A DNA stretch of 64,000 bases from Lotus japonicus (Eukaryota > Streptophyta > Magnoliopsida > Fabales > Fabaceae). The notes under the pieces were generated by a model. That model was not told the origin of the DNA, searched no databases, and saw nothing but the letters and a program-made list of their open reading frames with translations. A program made the translations under genes and the position numbers. Position 1 is the first letter of the stretch. Every line of letters starts with the position of its first letter. Of the stretch, positions 1 through 11,441 are shown piece by piece. Location: the NCBI RefSeq assembly GCF_012489685.1, contig NC_080041.1:35949780-36013779 (forward strand), written 5' to 3'.

Positions 1-868
1 TTGTTCCTTTGTTGTCATCAATTTTGTTAAAAACAACCTGATGTCCTAGCCGATGTTGTGACATCTGCCTTGGTGAAGGCCAGGACATCCGCCCCTGCTG
101 GCGTGCAATGTGGGTCCCTTTTGTTATTGGTTTGGAGGATGTGATTTGTTATTACTTGAGATTCAAGTAACTTATTAAAGGGAGATATACGCGGGTTGTT
201 TATTGTTGGAACAAATCAGTGATTGGAGATTTGTTTCTATTCTTAAGTTGTTAATCACTCATATCATATCTTGGAAGATTCTGTGCTGATATGAGTTGGA
301 TCAGAGTTGTTCTTCAGCCCAAGAAACCCTAGTGCCGCCTCTGCTGAAGTATAAATAGAACAAAGACCTAAAACGTGAGCCAGCTGAGCTAAGATTGAAG
401 ATCAAGTGTTTTAGGATTGTAAGTTGTGTTTTGTTCTTGTTATTTGTGAACTGTTCTTGCTCCCTGATTCTATAAAGCAAGTTTCAGTTCAGTGTTGTGT
501 TTGAGTGTCAAACAAACTCTGTGTTATTGTTGTTCACCAATCACTGTGGCAGTGATTGAGAGAAAGTGAGAGGGGCTCTCATACTTAGGTTGAGATTCTA
601 AGTAGAAATACACTGGGTAGATTAGGAAGTGAACTATGAACTGAGTTGTTCATGAGTGTCTGTAATTCCTGAATCTTGAGATAGTGGATTTCCTTTCTTT
701 GGGTGCATGCAAACCCTCCAGACGTAGGTGAAGTTTCACCGAACTGGGTTACCAATCTTCTGTGTTCTACTTTATTATTTTTCTGGTTTTGTTACTGTTA
801 GTCAGTTGTCGAACCGGTTGTCCCAGCATCGCGTTCGACATCTGTCCTGTGCGAGAACCGTATTTTCA
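1..868 (+). repeat. LTR/leader piece joined directly to integrase
   Basis: This non-coding stretch has a TATA box near 350 and then a long leader that runs without a primer-binding site into integrase codons at 869. It reads like the U3-R-U5 part of a Sirevirus LTR. Its left terminus is not visible and it does not match the 3' LTR at 6532-7909. Confidence 0.55.
350..358 (+). promoter_or_regulatory. TATA box in LTR-like leader
   Basis: TATAAATAG stands in the LTR-like leader, in the position expected of a retrotransposon U3 promoter. Transcripts would start near 380. Confidence 0.55.
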
Positions 869-3316
869 GTCATTATCGATGACTACACAAGATTCTGCTG
901 GGTCTACTTCCTAAGAAGCAAGGATGAAACATTCCAAGCATTCAAGATCTTCAGCAAAAGAGTTCAAAATGAAAAGGGCTACTGCATCACAGCTATTCGC
1001 AGTGACAGAGGAGGAGAGTTTGTGAATGAAGATTTTGAAAATTTCTGTGCACAAGAAGGTATCAGCCATCAGTTCTCAGCTCCAAGGACACCACAGCAAA
1101 ACGGTGTAGCTGAACGGAAGAACAGATCACTTCAAGAAATGGCAAGGACAATGCTCAGTGAAACTTCCCTACCAAAGTATTTCTGGGCTGAAGCTATTGA
1201 AATTGCATGCTACATTCAGAATAGAATATCTATGCGACCCATGTTGAAAAAGACTCCATATGAACTATGGAAAGATAGAAAGCCTACTGTATCGTACTTT
1301 CATCCATTTGGATGCAAGTGTTACATTCTCAACACCAAGGACAACATCGGAAAATTTGACAATAAGTCTGATCAAGAAATTCTCCTTGGATATTCTTCTC
1401 ACTCCAAAGCCTATAGAGTTTACAACTCAAGAACAAAAGTTGTTGAAGAATCTATCAATGTCAAGTTCGATGATAGTTCAATCAAGGCCGTTGATTGTTT
1501 AGAAAGAGATTTTCTTAATCTAGACCTATCAGATCATGATGAAGCAGATGACGACACAACAAGAGCTCAACCATCAGAATTAGTTCATGAAGATCAATCT
1601 CCGTCACCCCCTGGTACTATTCCTGAACAGTCCGACCAAGTCATGACTTCAAGCGGAATCACACTTCCAAAGGAGTGGAAGTAAAGAAGTGATCATCCAC
1701 CAGAGCAAATCATTGGAAGCGTATCAGAAAGAGTAAAGACCAGATCAGCATTCAGAGAAGAATCAAACAGCGCATTCATCTCAGAGATTGAACCAAAGAA
1801 CGTTGAAGAGGCTCTACAAGATGAAGGATGGATTCTGGCTATGCAAGAAGAACTAAATCAATTTGAAAGAAGTCAAGTATGGACCCTAGTTCCAAGACCA
1901 ACTGGGAAATCTATCATTGGTACTAAATGGGTCTTCAGAAACAAGATGGATGAAAATGGGAAAGTCACTAGAAACAAAGCGAGACTAGTAGCACAAGGTT
2001 ACAACCAACAAGAAGGAATTGACTACACTGAAACGTTTGCACCAGTTGCAAGAATTGAAGCAATAAGGATACTCCTAGCTTTTGCATGTCAACACTCCAT
2101 CAAGCTATATCAAATGGATGTCAAGAGCGCCTTTCTGAACGGAGTAATTGAAGAGGAAGTCTATGTGAAGCAACCGCCAGGCTTTGAAGAACCATCCACT
2201 CCAGACTACGTGTTCAGGTTGAAGAAAGCTCTGTACGGTTTAAAACAAGCCCCAAGGGCTTGGTATGATCGTCTAAGCAACTTTCTCATGAAGAATGGTT
2301 TTTCAAGAGGAAAGATTGACAACACCCTCTTCAGGAAGCAATTGAAGGACGACTACATTCTTGTACAATTGTATGTTGATGATATCATCTTTGGTGCAAC
2401 CAGCGATAAACTGTGTAAAGAATTTTCTACTCTCATGCAAAGTGAATTTGAAATGAGTATGATGGGAGAACTGAAATTCTTTCTGGGACTTCAAATCAAG
2501 CAAGAGAAAGACAAGATCTTCATACATCAGTCCAAGTACATAAAGGATATGCTTAAGAAATACAACATGCACAAGTCAAATGAGATGAGTACTCCTATGT
2601 ATCCCAACACTATTCTGGACAAAAGTGATGAAAGATCACCAGTTGACCCAACATCGTACAGAGGGATGATTGGTTCACTTCTTTATTTAACGTCCAGCAG
2701 ACCAGACATAATGTTTAGTGTTTGTCTATGTGCAAGGTTTCAGGTAAACCCACAGCAATCTCATCTTAGTGCTGTTAAACGAATATTTAGATATTTAATT
2801 GGTACTGCTAATATTGGTCTATTATATGAGAAAAGTGAAGATTTCAGGTTGAAGGGATTTTGTGATGCGGATTATGCTGGTGATCGAGTTGAACGGAAAA
2901 GCACTAGTCTAGGATGTCACTTTCTGGGAAACTATTTAGTATCCTGGACAAGTAAACGTCAAAGCACTATTTCCTTATCCACTGCTGAAGCTGAATATGT
3001 GGCAGCAAGTTCTTGTTGTACACAACTACTATGGATAAAGCATCAACTTGAGGATTACAACATTCATGAAAACAAGATACCTCTTTTGTGTGATAACACA
3101 AGTGCCATCAATATTGCCAAGAACTCAGTTCAGCATTCGAGAACAAAGCACATTGAGATCAAACATCATTTCATCAGAGATCTTGTGGCAAAGGGAAACA
3201 TTGATATATCTCATATACACACAGAAGATCAACTTGCTGACATACTCACGAAACCTCTTTTAGAAGGCAGATTCTCAGATCTAAGAACAAGGATAAATAT
3301 GCACTCTGCTCAATAA
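869..3316 (+). pseudogene. copia pol remnant: integrase core, RT, RNase H
   Basis: The first codons belong to the integrase catalytic core (IIDDYTRF, then SDRGGEF, then PRTPQQNGVAERKNR with the acidic residue of the DDE triad). The [14 protein letters not shown] and YVDDIIFG blocks of Ty1/copia reverse transcriptase follow from about 2000. RNase H comes after (DADYAGDR near 2870, STAEAEY near 2985) and ends with a normal stop at 3316. A TAA at 1682-1684 splits integrase from RT; both sides are in the same frame, so this is a simple nonsense change. Gag, protease and the integrase zinc finger are absent. The copy cannot make a working polyprotein, but RT and RNase H are otherwise well kept, which suggests a fairly young element. 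Confidence 0.85.
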
Positions 3317-3810
3317 AAGGTATGGAAACAAATGGTTCTATTTTGCAGGTTTCTCTCTTCGAAGAACATTCGCACTGTTCTGTCCTCTCACTGTTCAACC
3401 AGTGGATCAAATCGTTCAACAACTCTTCGTTCAATGAAGTTGCTCTCAGGAAATCTATATCGTTTGGTTAACAGCTGGCAAAGACATTGTTTAGTTCAAC
3501 GCATCATTACTCTTGCACGTGCTACAACAGTGAACTTTGAAAGGTCTCATCACATTAAATGCGAAGCAGTTATCCTTCTTGCTTTTAACGCGCGTGGTCT
3601 CAACTGCCCAATTGTTTAATAGTTTCCCTCTCATGAAAAGAAAACCGCTATCTGCACATCACCCAAAACTGCCATTCTTTATTCCAAATCAAATATATCC
3701 AAAAGATTTCCTTCTCTCTCTTTCACCTCACTTCGTTTGACATTTACTCTCTCTCTCTCTTCCAAGTAAAGAAACCCTAAGCCTTCTCTGCAACTTCCTC
3801 TCATTCCCAA
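3317..3810 (+). other. Spacer between pol and env-like frame
   Basis: This stretch of about 490 bases has no convincing gene. It ends in a CT-rich leader just before the ATG of the env-like frame. Sireviruses normally have such a spacer here. The short open frames inside it show no recognisable domain. Confidence 0.5.
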
Positions 3811-6133
3811 ATGGCCGGAGTTCTTGCTACCTCTTCCAAAGCCCCTTCCAAATCTAAGGCCCCATCCAAGAAAGGTGGTAAAACACCTTACTCTGCTGAA
3901 GAAATGGAGATCATCCAGAGGAGATCAGAGAGGATCAACCGCCAACGCTCTGTTCAACTCAAGGAGGTTGGAGCCGTGAAAACTGAGAAACTGGGTGACA
4001 ACCCTCTTGTGTCCCCAAGGTACTTTGATCTGAAGGTGTTTGCCTTCGTGAAAATGGCTGGGCTTGCAGACTTACTTCATCAGGACTGGGAGACAGTGTA
4101 CACCATGGCTCAGCGCGAGGTGTATGTGCCTTTGGTGAAGGAATTTTATGACTGTGCTGTTGTGATAAATCACAGACAAGTCATCAAGTCCAAAGTGAAT
4201 GACAAGATCATCTCAGTGACCCTCAACGACATGGCTGAAGCACTGAATGTGAAGTTGGAAGTTGGTGAAAAATATTCCCCAAATTGGTTTGCAAAAGTTA
4301 ATGACTGGAAGTGCATTTGGAAGAACCAAGAGGAACCACTGACTGTGGAAGTGGGCAATCTCATTGATGATGTAAAGTTCAACAATGCTGTGATTAGCAA
4401 GGTTGTCTTACCAAAGGATGGTGCAAGAAATTATGTAAATGCGCATGCAAGGTACGCACTGTACAAGATCTTGAAAAGAGTGAAAATTAACCCTGCACAC
4501 TTGATGTGGAACTACTTGATCAACTATCTGGAGAAAAGCCAAGGATACCTTCCTTTTGGCTCGCTGCTGACCGTTATCTTCGAGAAGAAAGGTGTTATCA
4601 AAGAGTTTCTGGAATCAGAGGATCGCTTGAATGAAGATGTGATCTTTCCTTCACCGATCAAACTGGGAGATGTGAGCAAGATGAACATTCCCTTCGATGC
4701 CTCTGATGTTCCTGAAGAATACCTGCCCAGAACAAGGAAAAACACCAGAGGAAAAGAAAAGGTATCTGATGAACAGACTGTCCAGACAAGGAAGAAAAAT
4801 CTGACAGAACTGTCCGATGTGTCAAAGAAGGAACCGTCCAAGAGAATCGTTTCTGCAGCACTCCGCATCACACCGTTCCCTGAGGACGAGGAAGAACAGT
4901 CCGTTCGAATCAAGATTGTGAAGAGTGGTGAACCATTGCATTCTCAATCCAAACCCATCGCTTCAAGAACCAGATCGGGAAAAGGTTCTCCGCCTGTCAA
5001 GATTACTGAACCCAAAAAGCTAAAGAGATTGAGGAAGCAATTTGAAGAATCTCAAGTTCCTGCTGAACCACAACCTGCACGTCAGCAAAGGAAGATTTTC
5101 TCTGCTGAACCTGAGGAGCCCTTCTTTGATGAGGACATTGTTCTTCACACAAGGTTAGCAAACTCTCTCTTACCTTATCAAGAAATTCCTTCTGAAATGT
5201 CCAACAAAGAATTTCTGGATTCACTGTTTGTTGACAATACTCAAACACCAAACTCCTCTCCAACACATTCACAACATCACACTGAACCATTGCCAAAACT
5301 CTCAACCAAACTCTACCATGAACACTGCTTTCATCACTGACCAAACTGCCGTTGCACAAGAGAATGCCTCTGCATTCCAACTTGTTCAATCTTTGCCTAA
5401 GTCATTGATTGCCAATGAGCATATGACTTCTACTCTCAAACCGTTCACGAAAGCAAGCACTCTGAAGGCAAGCAGATCCGGTACTGTTCTCTATTTTTCT
5501 CAAGCAAGAAAGAGGCGCCTTCAGACGCTAGTGTCCTCTGCTATTCAACGCAGACGCACCGTGAGGACTACCAAGGGGTCGTTCAAAAGCTACCTTAACA
5601 TTCTGGCAAGAAAGATTGACAAGTCTTCAAGCAATCAGCTCACCACTACATGGAAACGACAAGAGGGTGACAACTACTTGTTCCAACTTCACGCTTGCAA
5701 AGTTCCTGATCCAGAGTTCTGGAAATTGAGTGTTCCTGAGGGATATGTTGGTACTCTACCATATTCTCTCATGAATCGGACCTCAGCGCTTTCACTGAAA
5801 TTTGGAACCTGGGTGTTTGTACTTCTACCCACTCACATTCCTGAAGTCGTTTCTCATTCTGAGAAAGCCCACACTGAAAAAGGAAAGGAGAATATGCTTG
5901 AAGAAGCAGATGATACAGAGTCACAAATGAACAGTTCCGCTGATGGAAAAGAAGAAGATGAATCTGAGGGACTTCAAGCTGATTTCAAGACTGAAGGTGG
6001 AAGCTCCAGTGCTCAAGTCTTGGCGACTCAGTTTGTCACCAGAGAAGACTTTGAAGACCACCGTGACCACATCAACCAGCAGTTCATGACTCTTGCCCAG
6101 AAGATCGATCAGCTGCTGACACGCTTTGGCTAA
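3811..6133 (+). pseudogene. Sirevirus env-like gene, frameshifted
   Basis: The frame opens at 3811 with a Lys/Ser-rich start (MAGVLATSSKAPSKSK). A folded region follows at about residues 60-270 that resembles the plant retrotransposon domain often annotated as putative plant transposon protein. After that comes a long charged tail rich in Lys, Glu, Ser and Pro. Frame 1 stops at 5340, while the natural continuation runs in frame 2 from 5228 to 6133, so one indel lies in 5228-5340. The second part ends with a short predicted helix (EDFEDHRDHINQQF). In Sireviruses this gene lies downstream of pol and is called env-like; membrane fusion function has not been shown for the family, and I see no clear signal peptide or transmembrane anchor here. 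Confidence 0.7.
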
Positions 6134-6314
6134 TGGCCAACTCTCTATCCTGAACAATTCGCATTCACTTTTATGTTTTCAGACAATTGTTCACTGTTTA
6201 TGCATATTTTATCGTTCCACCATGCTTATCGTTTTATAACTAACGTTTGCCTTGTTTACTATGCATATTATACCTTTCTACTAATTTCTTTTCCCTTTTC
6301 TTTTTAATAATGCC

Positions 6315-6531
6315 AAAGGGGGAGAAAATAGGAATTAGGTATTATAGAAAAGTTTAAGATCAAGTTCAAGTTTGTTTCCTTAACACCAAAGTTTTATACA
6401 ACTCAGGGGGAGTAATATGATTTGAATTTTTTTTTTTTTTATCATACCCAATTCAGGGGGAGCATAAATTCTTTTTACTCTTGATCATTATCCTTTTCAA
6501 TAAAAATTGTCATTATCAAAAAGGGGGAGAT
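6315..6531 (+). other. Multiple polypurine tracts
   Basis: AAAGGGGGAGAAAAT, CAGGGGGAGTAATAT, CAGGGGGAGCATAAAT and AAAAAGGGGGAGATT occur in a row; the last directly abuts the 3' LTR. Plus-strand DNA synthesis starts at such tracts. Repeated tracts are a recognised Sirevirus feature. Confidence 0.75.
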
Positions 6532-7174
6532 TGTTAAGTTCAAACGTGTTACAACGTGTTTCAATCTTATTTTGATCCTAACAATTTTTATAAATACTTT
6601 TCTCTACTAAAATCTAATTCCAGATGTTAATGACATTTTTCAGGAAATATATATTATAAGGTCACATGCTTCAACGAATATGTCTAAGCCTTATAAGGAA
6701 AAAGAAGTTTACGCAAGATATGACCGCATCGTCCAGCAAACGAGGAAGACACTCATTCTGTATCGTTTCATGCCACGTCATACCTCAGTATTTCAGAAAA
6801 AGCCTTTGAGCGGGAAAGTCAAAATTGTATCTCAACTATTTGCCCCATGCTTTAGTCAGAAGGAAACTAATCCGGTCACGTGCAAACGGATTTACCTTTG
6901 AAGAGAGAAGTCTCGATGACCAATGAAAAAGAAAAAGGACAACACGTCAACATCACTTTTCCTAAATGTCTCTCTTCTGCAAAGTAGCCCAAAGCTATCA
7001 CCACCTACTAGCTGACAAAGTACACCTTTTTGGCTAAAGGATAGCTTTGAACAGCAGCATGCATTTAATGAAGCTACCAACCGGAGATTTGAATCAACGG
7101 TTAGATGACATTCACAACGGCTACAAACAACGGCCAGATTTTGTGTCTCAACGGCTACACAACTAGCAAGATCA

Positions 7175-7183
7175 TATATAAAG
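7175..7183 (+). promoter_or_regulatory. TATA box of 3' LTR
   Basis: TATATAAAG lies in the middle of the LTR, ahead of an A-rich leader. This is the expected retrotransposon promoter. Confidence 0.55.
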
Positions 7184-7519
7184 GACACATCTGAAGATTG
7201 AAGAAAAAGAAGAAGAGAAAAATTTATTGCAAGAAAAGAAAGAACTCAGAGCAATTACTTCAAACATTCTTCAAAGCATTAAAAGCTCACAGCAGATTTC
7301 CTAAGAGTCAAATCCGATCTCATACCTCTGCTAAATCAAGAGAGAATACCAAACCTTAAAAGAGTCAAACCTCTTCCTTTACTTCTCTCTTAGATTCTGA
7401 ACTCTTGTGTGTTCCAACGTCCCTTCAGAACCCAAAACACTTGAGAGTTCCAGTGCCATAAATTGTCTACACCAACTCTTTTGAGAAGAGATTTCCTGTA
7501 GAACCAAACAATCTTGTTG

Positions 7520-7665
7520 ATTGTAGGAGGAGTCCTGTACAATACTTGGAGAAGTCCGTGTTAATACTAGGAGGAGTCCTGTACAATACTTGGAGAAGTC
7601 CGTGACAATACTTGGAGAAGTCCTGTCTAATACTTGTACTGGAGAAGTCCTTGATACTTGCTAGT
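7520..7665 (+). repeat. Short tandem repeats inside LTR
   Basis: Units of about 25-50 bases containing GAGGAGTCCTGTACAATACT and CTTGGAGAAGTCC repeat four to five times with small changes. They lie in the R/U5 part of the LTR. Confidence 0.7.
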
Positions 7666-7907
7666 GAAAATCTTGGTGGTGGCCAAGTACTGGACGTAGC
7701 CCAATCGTTTAGGGTGAACCAGTATAAATTCCTGTGTGCTGATCGTTCTGCTTTATTTACTTACTTCCGCTGCACTAAACAGTTTTTGAAAAGTCACCAG
7801 AACAGTTTCCTTAAGATCTTATCTTCTTTTCATAAACTAAAGTTTTAACAAGTAATTTTTAAGAACACAATTCAAACCCCCCTTTCTTGTGTTACTTATT
7901 TACATAT

Positions 7908-7964
7908 CACGTTTTATCATTGAAAAGGAAGGACCTTGTTGCGCGGACGTGCCACTATCGTTGT
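7908..7964 (+). repeat. 57-bp segment, copy A
   Basis: The segment beginning CACGTTTTATCATTGAAAAG recurs at 9635-9695 with about five changes. Copy A sits exactly between the Sirevirus LTR end and the gypsy-type LTR start. Confidence 0.75.
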
Positions 7965-9346
7965 TGTAACGCCCATATTTCTCAACTGAGGAATCACATT
8001 AGTAACCTGACGAGTCTAAGGACTATTTTGCAATCCTAATATACAAGGGTAAAAAATTTCTTTTTTGAAAAGAACTAAACACTTCATCGCTAAAGCGAAT
8101 CCACTTATCACTTGTTTGATAGCATAACCCTCAAAATTAAACATGTACCCAACATAATAATATACATAGTCGTAGAGTAATTCACGATATCATAAACATG
8201 GTTCAAAATAAGTATGCACACTTAGACAAGTGGCAAAAGCTGGGTTCTAATGACAGTTTTCAGATGGAGAAGACTTAAACATAGTCTACAAAAAGAAAGT
8301 TAAACTGCTTCTCCATCGCTACTCCGATGCCTACGATCCCTGTCTCCAACTCAAACATAGCTAAGCTTCGGCGGAAGGACCTCCATCGCCTAATAGCGTT
8401 AAGCGCCCAAACAACGAGTAGCAAACATAAAGGGTTAACTCCATGCAATTACCTCACATAAAAAGAGGAAAACATGCTATTGAAATTTAATTACAAGGCA
8501 TGGTAATCAAACTAACAACTTATATCAAGTTAAATGACGAATCATCGAACAACATAGCATCAGATGTTAGTGCCTTAAATGCGGCTATATGCTGCTACCA
8601 AAATGGATCGATCAATAATGTCTCGCAAGACGGGACAGACGAGGAACGAAAACCCCTAAACTGCCACTTAATAACGCCCATAAAAGACGGGACAGACGGA
8701 GAACGAAAACTCCTGAATGTCACTTAATAACGCCTATGAAAGATGGGACAGACGGAGAACGATAACTCCTGAATGACACTTAATAACGTCTCGAAAGACG
8801 GGACAGTCATGTGGAACGACAACCACTGTAATGCCACTTGGCGTCTCGAAAGACGGGACAACCACGTGGAACCAAAACCAATGGACTGCCACTTTAGTTT
8901 CAACCCTATATGCCAAAGTCAGTCAACAACATCTCGTGACTTCATTAGTCACTCGATCAACAACTTCCGATCCAATAATCAAGTGAGAGTAACCACATGC
9001 TATTCATATTTCCAACAAGCATAAGTCAATTCAACTATGCATACTAGCTCATCAAGTAGATCAATAAGCAATGAACAATGGCCTAAGCCCAAGAAAAACA
9101 AACGTGACTCTTCTCCCTTTTTTTTTTACTAGCTTTGTCACTTACGTGACTATATTATTATTTTATATTTTATTTATTTAATTAGATTTAGGAAGAGAAT
9201 TATAATAATAATAATATTAATAATACACTCGATTATTCAAAAACACAAGGCACAAATAACCTATCAACTTAAGCTTAATAGCGCTTATTGCTACTAAACC
9301 GATAAATATCTAGTTAATTAATCGAATAAATTATCCGGGTCTTACA
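7965..9346 (+). mobile_element. Gypsy-type LTR (solo or truncated)
   Basis: It starts TGTAACGCCC and ends GGGTCTTACA, the usual ends of Tekay-like chromovirus LTRs. A block at 8380-8450 (CTCCATCGCCTAATAGCGTT) is shared with the solo LTR at 45009. No coding domain lies inside. The flanks (GTTGT left, TTAAT right) do not make a target duplication, so one end may be lost or the copy arose by recombination. Confidence 0.6.
8610..8885 (+). repeat. Tandem array, ~55-70-bp unit, five copies
   Basis: Each unit has a GTCTCGAAAGACGGGACA-like core, then a GGAACGA block and a TGCCACTTAATAACG block. The related LTR at 44507-47409 has only one such unit (near 45527), so the array expanded in this copy. 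Confidence 0.75.
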
Positions 9347-9640
9347 TTAATTTAAGTGATCAAGAAACAAAGTGTCAACAAGAGCACTATCACTAAGTAA
9401 CATATTAGTATATATGTAAACTCTTTCTTCAAAGTTTACTTTCTTCTTCTTCCACTTCCTCCCTCTTCTTTGTCGTTTCCTCTTCACTGACCGTTCTCCA
9501 CCGTCTCCTTCAATCACTGTAAGTTTGTATGCAGATCTGGTTTTGAGACGACGCGACCTCCACCTTGTTGTTGTCGTCGCTTTGAACGCCTTCTACAACC
9601 TAGGTTTGAGGCCACCTTCGCCACTGTCTTTCTCTAGCAC
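9347..9640. other. Unassigned stretch
   Basis: CT-rich sequence with GTCGTCGCTTTGAACGCC-like blocks. I recognise no gene. It may be the 5' part of the poly(A)-tailed sequence that ends at 10252. Confidence 0.3.
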
Positions 9641-9695
9641 GTTTTATCGTTGAAAAGGAAGGACCTTGTTGCGCCAACGTGCCACTTTCGTTGTC
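9635..9695 (+). repeat. 57-bp segment, copy B
   Basis: Matches copy A at 7908-7964. Here it continues uninterrupted into TCGCCCCTCTACTGCGG, so B looks like the original context and A the duplicate or the broken end. Confidence 0.75.
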
Positions 9696-10252
9696 GCCCC
9701 TCTACTGCGGTCACCTCTACATATATCACCACCATCCTCCTATACCCCCCTGTTTCTGCTCTGCTTCAGTTCGGATCTGCACTTTTCTATTTTTCCGTGG
9801 TGCCAGTGCTGCAAGCCTAACTCCCCTCATTGCCGATGAAGCCACGATATAGGCTTCCTTGAAGGCTATTCATAACGCAACTCGGGAAACTTCGAATATG
9901 TTGCGAAATGGAGCGGTTGATTATAAGGAAAGACATATTATTGCTTAGGAAGTCTGACCGGTACACTAATGATCTTAGGCATTTAGGGTCTTTGTTAGAT
10001 TTTTAGTTTTTTTATTACTTTCATCAGTATGAGTATACATGCTTTGAGCTTAATACTTTATCTATTATACATTTTAGGATCACTTTGTAGAATTTACAAG
10101 GGAACTATTTGAGTTCTTGTGCCCCTGTTCGGAGCCATAGAGGCAAATGAGGGTTGGGCTCATTAGCGCCTCTTGTTAACGTTTGCTTGTAACCTCTTGG
10201 CTTTCTGCCCATTATCAATGAAACCATTCTCCCTTGACTGAAAAAAAAAAAA
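9696..10252 (+). mobile_element. Poly(A)-tailed retrosequence (LINE-like 3' end)
   Basis: The segment ends with CCTTGACTG followed by 12 A at 10241-10252. It has the look of a mature transcript 3' end, with a CAATGAAACC motif shortly before the tail. No open frame of note is left. This fits a 5'-truncated non-LTR retroelement or a processed copy. Confidence 0.4.
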
Positions 10253-10496
10253 GACTTTCTCCTAGTTTTTAGTTCAAAACACGTTGTTAACTAGAAGCTT
10301 AAAAAATTCAATTATCAATCAGATGTGCTAAGCAATTTTGCCTTTTTTTAAGAAAAAAATATTTACACATATTGATATTACTCATCAAATAAATAATATT
10401 ATAATTATTTTTTATTAAAAAATATCATTTAATTACTTCTAGTTCGTCTAATATAACTACGGTTGAACCCTTGAACATTGAAATGATACTTTAATC

Positions 10497-11084
10497 CAGT
10501 GTTTTAAGACTCGGCTCGGACCGACCGGTCTAATCGGTTGGACCGGAACTCGGTGATCTGATCGGTTGTGCATGTCACTCAGTTGGAACCGTTACTAACC
10601 GGCCGATTTAATGATCAAGCTGGTAACTCGGCCGATTTTTTATTGAACCAGCGAGTCACCCATTTCTTTTTTTTATTGATTTGTGGATGATGGGCCATAT
10701 ATGGAAGCCCATTTTCCAATTGTCCAGTAATTAATTAACATATTGGGCCTTTCAAATTGTGTTTTTTTAATCCAACTTTTGAAACACGTTGTATACAATA
10801 GGAAAAAAACGTGATAATGTGTTTAAAAAGCGTGCTAGGAAGGTTCGAACACAAGCCATAGAGGAAATAAGGAGGAAGACTAACCACTGCACCATCACGA
10901 TGTTATTGATTATAGACGTATTTTATTATTTATATATCAATATTATATTGCATTGGACATTTTTTATAATTTTTTAATATACAGCGAGTCAAGTAATCGA
11001 ACCAGTGACCCACTGGTCCGACCAATGACTCAGTGACTCAGTACCCCGATCGAGTCGATGACCGAGCCGAGTTTTAAAACACTG
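10497..11084. mobile_element. hAT-type MITE 1
   Basis: The left end is CAGTGTTTTAAGACTCGGCT and the right end is its inverse (CCGAGTTTTAAAACACTG). Flanking 8-mers are CTTTAATC (10489-10496) and CTTTGATC (11085-11092), one mismatch. CAGTG ends plus an 8-bp duplication are typical of non-autonomous hAT elements. No transposase is present. Confidence 0.8.
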
Positions 11085-11441
11085 CTTTGATCCGTTAAAT
11101 CAATGACAATTTGGATTTTAAAAACATTGATTATCTTTAATAAATTAAATTAAAAAGAGAAATTGCATTAAGTAGTGTTAAATTAATGCTTCTTCTTTCC
11201 TCTTGTAAAAAAAAAATTAAATGCTTCCTACTGTAACAAAAAAAAAATGCGATGTGCTTAGTTTAATAAATTTGTTGCATAGCATATCAACAGCTATAAT
11301 AAATAGGGATAAAGTACAGTTGACCTTAAGATTTGGACTAATCAACCACTTTTATGTAAATTAATAATTCTCATGTAGATTAATACTCAATAGTAAGGTT
11401 AGTCTAATCACTCTAATGTAAGAGACATAGGTTAGTCTCAT

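Larger units (their letters stand above)
1..7909 (+). mobile_element. Sirevirus-type Ty1/copia remnant, chimeric and 5'-deleted
   Basis: The order is LTR-like leader (1-868), integrase core, RT, RNase H, env-like frame, polypurine tracts and 3' LTR (6532-7909). An extra env-like frame after pol and several GGGGGAG tracts before the 3' LTR are known Sirevirus traits. The primer-binding site, gag, protease and the zinc-binding N-terminus of integrase are missing. The left LTR piece bears no visible likeness to the 3' LTR, so the two ends come from different families or the left piece belongs to another insertion. The true left end lies outside the window or was lost. No target duplication can be tested. 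Confidence 0.8.
6532..7909 (+). repeat. Sirevirus 3' LTR
   Basis: The LTR starts with TGTTAAG right after the polypurine tract and ends in CA near 7909 (7904 is also possible). It contains a TATA box (TATATAAAG at 7175-7183) and a tandem of a short unit around 7520-7660 (AGGAGTCCTGTACAATACTT, GGAGAAGTCC). The end sequence TTCAAACCCCCC is typical of Sirevirus LTRs. Confidence 0.8.

Noticed and set aside
5003..5389. 128-codon minus-strand frame opposite the env-like gene
   Set aside because: Shadow of the coding strand; no promoter and no domain.
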